From Thalassospira lucentensis (lineage in GTDB: Bacteria; Pseudomonadota; Alphaproteobacteria; Rhodospirillales; Thalassospiraceae): 64,000 bases of DNA. Below are positions 1 to 6,342 of the stretch, in pieces. Location of the stretch: positions 1,895,001-1,959,000 of the forward strand of contig NZ_CP136684.1 in NCBI RefSeq assembly GCF_032921865.1, written 5' to 3'. Under the pieces are notes generated by a model. It worked only from the letters and a program-made list of their open reading frames with translations. It was not told the origin of the DNA and ran no database searches. Numbering within the stretch: position 1 is the first letter of the stretch; every line of letters starts with the position of its first letter. A program made the position numbers and the translations under genes.

Positions 1-113
1 TTGCTAATTGACTAATTCTGACTTCTTGCGCAGCGGTAAAACCCGCCAAGCAAAATACAAAACAACCAATATCGCACCTAAATCACATTCCGATCTCTTC
101 GCTGTGTTTCGAC

Positions 114-231
114 GGCCCGGTGGCCATAGCGGCCGGGAACCACCTGATCCCATCCCGAACTCAGAAGTGAAACCTGCCTGCGCCGATGGTACTTTGTCTT
201 AAGGCACGGGAGAGTAGGTCACCGCCGGGCC
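114..231 (+). rRNA. rrf: 5S ribosomal RNA
   Basis: This 118-nt segment begins GGCCCGGTGG and ends CCGCCGGGCC, which pair to form helix I. Between them are the conserved 5S blocks around CCCATCCCGAACTC, GTGAAAC and GGAGAGTAGGTC. An initiator tRNA follows it, as in alphaproteobacterial rRNA operons. Bases 1-113 are therefore probably the 23S-5S spacer. The 23S and 16S genes lie outside the window. Confidence 0.95.
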
Positions 232-271
232 TTCTAAACACAGCTTCATATTCCCTAATCACACAAAACAT

Positions 272-303
272 CCAACGCCGCCTCACATCATGATGCGGCG
301 TTA
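272..303 (+). terminator. Hairpin after 5S rRNA
   Basis: The arms AACGCCGC and GCGGCGTT enclose a short loop. Only a weak T-rich tail follows. It may be an RNA processing hairpin between 5S and the tRNA as easily as a terminator. Confidence 0.5.
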
Positions 304-336
304 TCTATTTAACCCACCGGTTAAAATACACCCTGA

Positions 337-413
<77 letters not shown>

Positions 414-420
414 AACGATC

Positions 421-446
421 AAACCCCGCCATTGGCGGGGTTTTGT
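421..446 (+). terminator. Rho-independent terminator of the rRNA-tRNA operon
   Basis: AACCCCGCC, loop ATT, then GGCGGGGTT followed by T-rich sequence. It starts 8 bases after the tRNA CCA end and most likely ends the rRNA operon transcript. Confidence 0.85.
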
Positions 447-498
447 CGTTTTAGTCTTGGGTCAGAATTAGAACCTGTGATCTTCCTGCGTTATGGGC

Positions 499-627
499 CT
501 GTGCTCATAACTTGAAGGCTGAGACTGTGAAGAAATCGCTCCAGTGGAGCGATTTTAAGCCGAAGGTTGAGCACGGGCGATAGCCCGCGCGCAGGCTGCG
601 TAGGTTCAAATCCTGCCCCCGCAACCA
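499..627 (+). pseudogene. Decayed tRNA-fMet copy (anticodon arm and 3' tail)
   Basis: Bases 499-521 resemble the anticodon arm of the intact tRNA at 337-413 (shared CTCATAAC.TGAAGG). Bases 599-627 repeat its T arm, 3' acceptor strand and CCA exactly (from GTAGGTTCAAATCC on). Between them the D-side sequence is lost and about 77 unrelated bases are inserted, including a perfect 10-bp hairpin at 533-555. The 5' acceptor strand is missing, so no functional tRNA can form. Read on the minus strand the tail gives the peptide GAGFEP, a common false protein call over tRNAs. Confidence 0.75.
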
Positions 628-632
628 ACTTT

Positions 633-664
633 AAAAAAGCTCGCCCTCGTGGCGGGCTTTTTTT
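633..664 (+). terminator. Terminator after the first decayed tRNA tail
   Basis: AAAGCTCGCC, loop CTCGT, GGCGGGCTTT, then a run of T. It directly follows the CCA of the decayed tRNA copy, the same arrangement as tRNA plus terminator at 337-446. Confidence 0.8.
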
Positions 665-771
665 AATGGTCGCTTGCCGGGGGCATGTGGATTGGAACCC
701 GCAACAGGCCAAGCCTGTTGCCAGGTTCTTTGCGCAGGCCAAAGGCCGGAGCTGAGCGAGCAGCGCGAGCG

Positions 772-791
772 CTAATCCTGCCCCCGAAACT
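772..791 (+). pseudogene. Second decayed tRNA-fMet 3' tail
   Basis: The stretch AATCCTGCCCCCGAAAC matches the 3' end of the tRNA-fMet with one change near the CCA. Nothing recognisable of the rest of the tRNA precedes it. A terminator follows within ten bases, repeating the tail-plus-terminator pattern seen twice upstream. Confidence 0.55.
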
Positions 792-796
792 AATAA

Positions 797-828
797 AAAG
801 ACCCTGTCACCAAAGGCGACAGGGTTTT
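797..828 (+). terminator. Terminator after the second decayed tRNA tail
   Basis: ACCCTGTC and GACAGGGT arms around a short loop, followed by TTTTTT. It is the third terminator in 400 bases. Confidence 0.8.
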
Positions 829-940
829 TTCTTGCCTGCTGGAACAGTATTGGGCGTACGCCAGCAACGCATTTCGCGTATTTCGTCCTGCGCAGTCTGG
901 GCGCGTAGGCTATCCGCCCGTGGTGGCACGGGCGGATGGA

Positions 941-2086
941 TCAGACCTTTATGCCGAACAGTTTTTCCGCATTTCGGAACGCAATTTTTTCCTTGGCTTC
1001 ACGTGGCAGATCGACTGCGCGAAACCAGTCGGTGCCCTGCTTCATGTCTGCAAACGGATAATCGGTTCCAAACATCACGCGGTCCACGCTGATGTATCTC
1101 AGCAAAAGATGAAGCAGTTCATCCTGGAAAAATGCGCTGGTCGTGTACCAGAAATTGTCATTGAAATACTGGCCGATAGGCTTGTTTAGTGAGCGCTCGG
1201 TCGTATCGCCCAAATCCCCGACGATACGCTCGTAGTAGAACGGAAGGCCTTCTCCCATGTGGCCGATGATCATCTGCAGTTTGGGGAATCTGTCGAACAC
1301 CCCGGTCATGATCAGTCGGAGGCATTGCGTAAGCACTTCCTGATGCCAACCATATCCTGAACCACTGAGAATATAGTCCTGATACTCGTCATTATATCCC
1401 GGTTGCATGATGCGGTAGTAAATGTCGAAGACTTCCTTGGGCGGGAAGCCCGGATGCAGGTATATCGGCACACCCAATGCCTCGGCACGTGCCAGAAGGG
1501 GCTCGAAATCGGGGTGGTCGAGAAACTTTTTGCCAATGAAGCCATTGGTCATGGCGCCGACAAAGCCATCTTCGCGAACGGCGCGTTCCAGTTCGTCCGC
1601 TGATGCCGACGGGTCCTGTAGCGGCAGGGTCGCATAGGCCCGGAACCGCCCCGGATAGGTGACCATCGGGCCCGTGGCAATCATCCTGTTGAGGCGATAG
1701 GCAAAATCGATGCCTTCCTGACCCGCGAGATCCTGTACGCCCGGCGTATGTGCGGAGAGGATCTGAACATTGATCCCCGCCTGATCCATGGCCCCGATGC
1801 GGCCTGGGCCGAGTTCGGCAAGACCGGTTTCCTTGAGGTATTCCACGTGATCATCGTTAATCGCGTTCAGCGCGATCAGTTCGTCGGTGGTATAGGTTTC
1901 CTCGGTGGCGATAAAGGGCAGGTCCTGGTCTCGCAACGCGATGATCGAAGACGTCTCTGTCGCGGCCGCGCGGGTGATAATGGCGGGGGCTGCCAATCCG
2001 GCACCAACACCAAGTGCCGCCGCGCCACCCAGAAAGCTGCGGCGTCCGATTGTGAGGCTATGTTGGGGTTTTTCGGTCGGTTTCAT
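941..2086 (-). CDS. Tat-exported amidohydrolase (amidohydrolase_2 family)
   Basis: A 381-residue member of the amidohydrolase_2 (ACMSD / resorcylate decarboxylase-like) metal enzymes, which hydrolyse or decarboxylate small acids. The start was placed at the ATG at 2086 because it begins a Tat signal peptide (RRSFLGG followed by a hydrophobic Ala/Gly-rich segment and AAPA). The open frame upstream of it has no such logic. The C-terminal metal/catalytic blocks IGHMGEG and FGTDYPF are present. In the N-terminal block, usually EEH, the sequence reads ATEETY, so one expected metal-binding His is replaced by Thr. The product is expected in the periplasm. The substrate cannot be predicted. Confidence 0.85.
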   Translation of the reverse strand: MKPTEKPQHSLTIGRRSFLGGAAALGVGAGLAAPAIITRAAATETSSIIALRDQDLPFIATEETYTTDELIALNAINDDHVEYLKETGLAELGPGRIGAMDQAGINVQILSAHTPGVQDLAGQEGIDFAYRLNRMIATGPMVTYPGRFRAYATLPLQDPSASADELERAVREDGFVGAMTNGFIGKKFLDHPDFEPLLARAEALGVPIYLHPGFPPKEVFDIYYRIMQPGYNDEYQDYILSGSGYGWHQEVLTQCLRLIMTGVFDRFPKLQMIIGHMGEGLPFYYERIVGDLGDTTERSLNKPIGQYFNDNFWYTTSAFFQDELLHLLLRYISVDRVMFGTDYPFADMKQGTDWFRAVDLPREAKEKIAFRNAEKLFGIKV

Positions 2087-2366
2087 GTCAATTTCTAATC
2101 CGCTATTGTTGTGGTGAGCAGTTCGGGTATTGCTTTCGTCATCATGTTGGCGTGAAGGGGGTATGCCCGACCGTGTGCACCCAGACATCGGATCAGCGGG
2201 CAAAAGAGATGCTCCTTCGGGGGATTGGCACAGATCGCAAGGCCGCAAGGTGGGATACAGGGCGGGATAAAAGACAGGACATCTATCCGCCGCGATCAGC
2301 CACTCAGCCGCCCGGTCGCTTCGGGCCAAACAGGCTAAACCGGGACACCCTGTTGAGGTTCGACAG

Positions 2367-3050
2367 CTAGGGCAGATGGATCAACGGTGTCAGCCATCCC
2401 TCATCCTGCATCAGCTTGATGCCTTCAAATATCGGTCCGGCAACCAGAAACCACATCGCATCGCGTGTTGTGGTTAAAAACAGTGCCGGTTTGCACAGCA
2501 GGTTTTCCTCATCCCGCCAGCGAAACCAGGTCGGGCGAAAGCGCGGTACGGTATTCTGATAGCGCCGGAATGCCTTGCCAAAACGTTCCGAGAGCAATGC
2601 TTCCTCGTGCGCGACAACATTGCGAAACACCATCCAGCACAGGCCGGCAAACAAACAGCCCAGCACGATACTGCCGGTCTGTGCGCCGACACCGAAGGCG
2701 CCGATCATGTTGAAAACATAAAGCGGATTTCGGCAGCTGGAATAAGGCCCGGTGGTGACAAGCTCTGTTTTCTTGCGCCCGCCGATATAAAGGGAGCACC
2801 AGCCACGCCCGAAGATGCAGACGCCAATCGCAAACAGCCCGGTGGCTTCGATCATGTCGTGAAGCTCGCTCTGGCGCTCCGCCATCGCCCGGCTTCCGGC
2901 AACAAGAACCAGAAGCACGACAACGCCAATGCGAAGAACACGTTTTCGTCGGCGCTGTATGGTGCGCAGAGCCGCGCCATCGGGGAGCACCCCCGGCGTC
3001 TGGTCTGATGGGTCTTTACGGGCGGAACGGAGTTCGGCCGAACGCGACAT
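2367..3050 (-). CDS. Isoprenylcysteine carboxyl methyltransferase-like membrane protein
   Basis: A 227-residue integral membrane protein of the ICMT/phospholipid methyltransferase superfamily. After a basic N-terminus it has several hydrophobic helices. The family signature GPYSSCRNPLYV lies near the middle, followed by the HEEALLSERFG...YQNTVPRF block that closes the SAM-binding site. The ATG at 3050 was chosen over the GTG at 3059 because an AGGAG lies 7-8 bases upstream of it. Bacterial members methylate lipids or small acceptors, but the acceptor here is unknown. The 280 bases between this gene and the amidohydrolase hold nothing I recognise, so the two need not be co-transcribed. Confidence 0.85.
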   Translation of the reverse strand: MSRSAELRSARKDPSDQTPGVLPDGAALRTIQRRRKRVLRIGVVVLLVLVAGSRAMAERQSELHDMIEATGLFAIGVCIFGRGWCSLYIGGRKKTELVTTGPYSSCRNPLYVFNMIGAFGVGAQTGSIVLGCLFAGLCWMVFRNVVAHEEALLSERFGKAFRRYQNTVPRFRPTWFRWRDEENLLCKPALFLTTTRDAMWFLVAGPIFEGIKLMQDEGWLTPLIHLP

Positions 3051-3229
3051 GAAATTCACTCCTGCAGGATCAAGCCACAGAAGTCATATCGTCAGGGGTT
3101 GGTTCTGGCGTCCGATACTGCATATCCGGTCGTTCGGATGGCCCTCCCGGACATATGGCCGCCGACCATATGCCTGGGTGGGGTGCCTGCGCCCTTTCCG
3201 GCGGCATATAAAATTTCTCGAAAAAGTTC

Positions 3230-3258
3230 TTGATTTGTTCTTTTATTTGTGGCATAAA
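3230..3258 (+). promoter_or_regulatory. Sigma70-like promoter for a short transcript
   Basis: TTGATT (3230-3235) and CATAAA (3253-3258) are separated by exactly 17 bases. An intrinsic terminator follows about 60 bases after the expected start, with no gene between. Confidence 0.5.
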
Positions 3259-3263
3259 AGAAA

Positions 3264-3326
3264 AGTCAACGGGGGAAAACCGCCCGGACCGAAACCCGCG
3301 AGGCCTTGAGCCTCGCGGGTTTTTGC
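3264..3326 (+). ncRNA. Candidate small RNA ending in a strong terminator
   Basis: A promoter-like element and a perfect terminator hairpin (CCCGCGAGGC...GCCTCGCGGG then TTTTT, 3293-3325) bracket about 60 bases with no convincing ORF. The segment could be a small RNA. It could also be the end of a longer transcript from upstream. The terminator's right arm is the point where the long repeat R1 begins. Confidence 0.35.
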
Positions 3327-4035
3327 GTTTGGGGCTGGATGAAAAAGGTGATCAGGATGCAGCGGCAAAGATACGGACACAGACAGGGGCAGTGCAGCGG
3401 GGTGCTCCGCAGGATATGGATCGGCGGATGGCGGAGCCATTATGGCGGCATTCTGCCCCAAGACTAAAGAGGACGAAGGGGACTAGCCCGATCATTTGTC
3501 ATGACGGGAGAGGTGCGTCTTGTTGGGGAGGGATAAGTTAAATCTGCCGGGAGCGGCAGGAATGGCAGCAGCGGGCAGCAGTGATCTGTGACCCGCCGAT
3601 GGTGGACCGGTGGGGGCCGTACGCCCGAAGTGTGTCCGGACCTCGGCGGTTAGCGGAAAGTGTCGCCGTTGCCGAAAGTGACCGGAGCGGGTCGTGGGCC
3701 CGGAGACCGTCAGTTCGCGAGGTTTGCGAAGGCCCGAGGTGTGTCCGGGCTTCATCGGTTGCCGGAAATGTCGACGTTGCCGAAGTGACCGGAGCGGGTG
3801 GCGGGCCCGAGATGGCCTGTTTGGCGAGACTGGTGGAGGCACGAGATTTGTCCGGGGTTCGCGTGTTGCCGGAAATGTCTTCATGGCCGCAAGGTACCAG
3901 AGCGGGTCGTGGCCGAGGCGGCCTGTCTGCACCTCGCAGGCGAGGATGCCAAAGCCCGAGGTTCGTCCGGACTTCCCTGATTGCGGGAAGTCCGGTTTTG
4001 GCTGAGCTGTTCTGCCGTTGCATCCATCGTCGCCA
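3311..4035 (+). repeat. Long direct repeat R1 with internal ~109-bp units
   Basis: This region aligns with 4595-5092 over most of its length (for example GTTTTTGCGTTTGGGGC, CATTTGTCATGACGGGAG, GGGGGCCGTACGCCCGAAG). The first ~310 bases are collinear between copies. From 3624 R1 carries four degenerate tandem units beginning near 3624, 3733, 3840 and 3955, each opening with a C(C/A)CGA(A/G)G.T.TGTCCGG-like block. The spacings are 109, 107 and 115 bases, which are not all multiples of three. Reading frames across it drift and lack ribosome sites. I treat it as non-coding. Confidence 0.8.
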
Positions 4036-4086
4036 GGCTGCTTGTGCTGCCCGGAAGTTATTCGGATTTCGGGGCCATTGCCATTT

Positions 4087-4485
4087 CTATCGTGTAGCGA
4101 AGCGCTTTTTGGCGGCTTCCGTTTCCGGCATGTAAATCGAGACTGCGTTTCCTTCCGGATCGCGGAATTGAAATGTCTTGTTGCCCCACGGCATCGTCTT
4201 CAGGTCGTGCACTAGTTGCACTTTGTCCTTCAGGCGCTCGAATTCCGCATCGACATCCTCAACCTGAATCTCCAGATAGGCCGTCCGATTGGCTCCCGGC
4301 TCACCACTTCCTTCTTTCCAAAGTGCTACAGTTTCAGATGCGCCGATTGCAAGCGTTGCACCAGGTCCCACAAGCTCAGCGAAGACTGGAGCAAGCCACT
4401 CCGCCTTGCGGCCCAAGATCATTTCGTAAAACGCGACCATTTGCTTGATATCGGCTGCGATGAAGCGGATTGATGCGAGTTTCAT
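4087..4485 (-). CDS. VOC/glyoxalase-fold protein
   Basis: A 132-residue single-module protein of the vicinal oxygen chelate superfamily (glyoxalase, bleomycin-resistance and dioxygenase relatives). The order beta-strand start (MKLASIRFIAAD), AFYEMILGRK, the central AYLEIQVEDVDAEFERL and the terminal FRDPEGNAVSIYMPE is typical. The ATG at 4485 was chosen because the fold begins there and purine-rich AGGAACGGA lies upstream. The gene sits alone between direct repeats R1 and R2. The family is too broad to name a substrate. Confidence 0.85.
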   Translation of the reverse strand: MKLASIRFIAADIKQMVAFYEMILGRKAEWLAPVFAELVGPGATLAIGASETVALWKEGSGEPGANRTAYLEIQVEDVDAEFERLKDKVQLVHDLKTMPWGNKTFQFRDPEGNAVSIYMPETEAAKKRFATR

Positions 4486-4594
4486 TTTGTTTCCGTTCCT
4501 AAGGTATCGTCGTGTTGGCGTCCAATAGACCATTGTCGCACAGCCCTGTTGCCACCTGTATGGCAACAGGAGTCAACAGCAATGCGCCCAGTGG

Positions 4595-5092
4595 CCTTGC
4601 GGGTTTTTGCGTTTGGGGCCGGATCAAAGAGGTGATCAGGATGCAGCGGCAAAGATACGGACATAGACACGGGCAGGGCAGCGGGGCACTCCGCAGGATA
4701 CGGGGCGGCGGATGGCGGAGCCATTACGGCGGCATTCTGCCCCAGGATTAAAGGGACTAAGGGGACGAACCCGGTCATTTGTCATGACGGGAGAGGTGCG
4801 TCTTGTTGAGGAGGAAGCGTTAAATCTGCCGGGAGTGGCAGCGATGGCAGCAGCGGGTGGCATTGAGCGTGGCCCGCCGATGGTGGACCGATGGGGGCCG
4901 TACGCCCGAAGTGTGTCCGGACCTCGGCGGATAGCGGAAAGTGCCGCCATTGCCGAAAGTGACCGGAACGGGTCGTGGGCCCGGAGACCGTCAGTTGGCG
5001 AGGATGGCACACGCCCGAGGTGTGTCTGGGCTACATCGGTTACCGACAATTCGGTTTTGGGTGACGTGATTTGCTGTCGCATCGATTATCAC
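4595..5092 (+). repeat. Long direct repeat R2 (shorter copy of R1)
   Basis: A second copy of R1 in the same orientation. It starts in the right arm of what was a terminator in R1 (CCTTGCGGGTTTTTGCG); the left arm is not conserved. It holds two of the tandem units, starting near 4905 and 5014 (period 109), then joins directly to the tail seen after the fourth unit of R1. R2 therefore looks like R1 with about two internal units deleted. Bases 5093-5337 hold nothing I can recognise. Confidence 0.8.
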
Positions 5093-5337
5093 TTGGTGGA
5101 GGCTCGAATTTCGAGGTCGTGGCTTAGCGGGAGAGTGTCATTGGTCATGGCACCAATGCCGTGGTGTCAGTCTCAGACTTACGCCAGCTTCGCAAAGGGC
5201 CTGTGTTCTTGCTGTGTTCTGTGCCTGTGATCATAACCTTACGGTTTCGAGGAGCGATGCGTTTGATGGGGGGCATAAAACTTCGGAAAATACATCAACT
5301 TTGGTGTTGTACTACAAATTTGGAGGTGCGGGGAACT

Positions 5338-6198
5338 TTACTCTATCTTGCTGGTATTCCCCGCAGCGCCCAGTCCCTCAAGAGGGTAGAACATCTCATG
5401 AGTCGTACTGTCTATTTGTGGGATAATAACTTTTTCATATTCGAATAACTCTCTGCCGTTTAAATAAAGTTTCCCGTCTGCTTTACTTGGCCAGTGGACA
5501 CCAAATTCGATAGTTCGGAGGAAAGGATAAATTTTCAAAAGTTGAGGTGCTCCACCGATCACCCCCTTGAGGGTGCCATACCGATCAGTAAAATTAGGTT
5601 TCTGAAGCATGTCGCAAAGAGCAGAAAATGGCTCCATGTTAAGACACTCTGCCGTTTGAAATTCAATAGTGTTCTTTAGATGGTCAAAATAATGATAGCG
5701 GAGATCACCGATCATTCCAAACTGCGTTGCACGGTTTAAGCTTCTACTGCGTCCTTTTGGAAAACGTGATTTAGAAGCAACATACTCTCCTTTGCCGGCA
5801 TCATACCGAATGTTACTAATTATTGGTCTCTGTAGACGCCACGAAAAGCTTCCGATTAGAAATGATGTTTCTTTAAGTTCGGATTGTAAGTCTATCGGGT
5901 TCATATAAGATTTAAGAAATTTATTTGTCAGGCTGGCAAACCTATTAGGAAGCTCTGATCCATCAAGAGAGCGGTCTAGATTTTTCTTGTAGTGTCGAAC
6001 ATAAGAAATGAATTGATTGATAATTGGATAAGCAAGAAGTGTACTTCCACAAAAACCGATCGCGGCATCTTCTCGAGGTAGAGGGAAGACTTTTTGACAA
6101 ACATCAATATTTCCTCCGCCACTAAGACGACTATCAGAGCAAAAAACTAATTCAGAGTAGTTTGATAACTTTCTTTCCCAAGCAATAGTAATTGTCAT
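5338..6198 (-). CDS. Proteasome/HslV-like Ntn hydrolase, partner of the reverse transcriptase
   Basis: A 286-residue protein whose first ~60 residues follow the HslV/proteasome-beta plan. After Met comes Thr1 in TITIAWE, then FCSDSRLSGGG supplies an Asp near residue 21, QKVFPL supplies a Lys near residue 35, and AIGFCGSTLLAY matches the strand and helix that follow in HslV. The start at 6198 is preferred to the Met at 6213 because AGAGG lies five bases upstream and Met removal would expose the catalytic Thr. The remaining ~220 residues match nothing I know. The gene follows the reverse transcriptase on the same strand after 144 bases. Both are AT-rich compared with the neighbouring chromosome. 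Ntn-hydrolase fold is a motif-based inference; a threonine peptidase or amidase role is likely, the substrate unknown. Confidence 0.6.
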   Translation of the reverse strand: MTITIAWERKLSNYSELVFCSDSRLSGGGNIDVCQKVFPLPREDAAIGFCGSTLLAYPIINQFISYVRHYKKNLDRSLDGSELPNRFASLTNKFLKSYMNPIDLQSELKETSFLIGSFSWRLQRPIISNIRYDAGKGEYVASKSRFPKGRSRSLNRATQFGMIGDLRYHYFDHLKNTIEFQTAECLNMEPFSALCDMLQKPNFTDRYGTLKGVIGGAPQLLKIYPFLRTIEFGVHWPSKADGKLYLNGRELFEYEKVIIPQIDSTTHEMFYPLEGLGAAGNTSKIE

Positions 6199-6342
6199 TG
6201 TTGCCTCTGTCATTTATTTGAGGGGTTAAAATTAAGTGTTTATATTCGGAGGGATAGTCTGAAGTTTGGACACGTCTAATAATCAACGCGGCGGATCAAG
6301 GGGCTGAAGCAACAATCCTCACAACAGAAGGATATGGTAGCG

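Noticed and set aside
491-742. An 83-codon minus-strand ORF reading GAGFEPTQPARG
   Set aside because: It is the reverse translation of a tRNA tail and its surroundings; this peptide is a well-known false call beside tRNA genes.
2086-2329. An N-terminal extension of the amidohydrolase
   Set aside because: The Tat signal peptide begins at the ATG at 2086, so the 81 upstream codons are unlikely to be translated.
3492-4023. Overlapping long ORFs on both strands of repeat R1, and the counterpart in R2
   Set aside because: Repeat periods (109, 107, 115) do not keep the reading frame, no ribosome site is seen, and the peptides are low-complexity Arg/Pro/Ser-rich. The region is better read as non-coding repeat.
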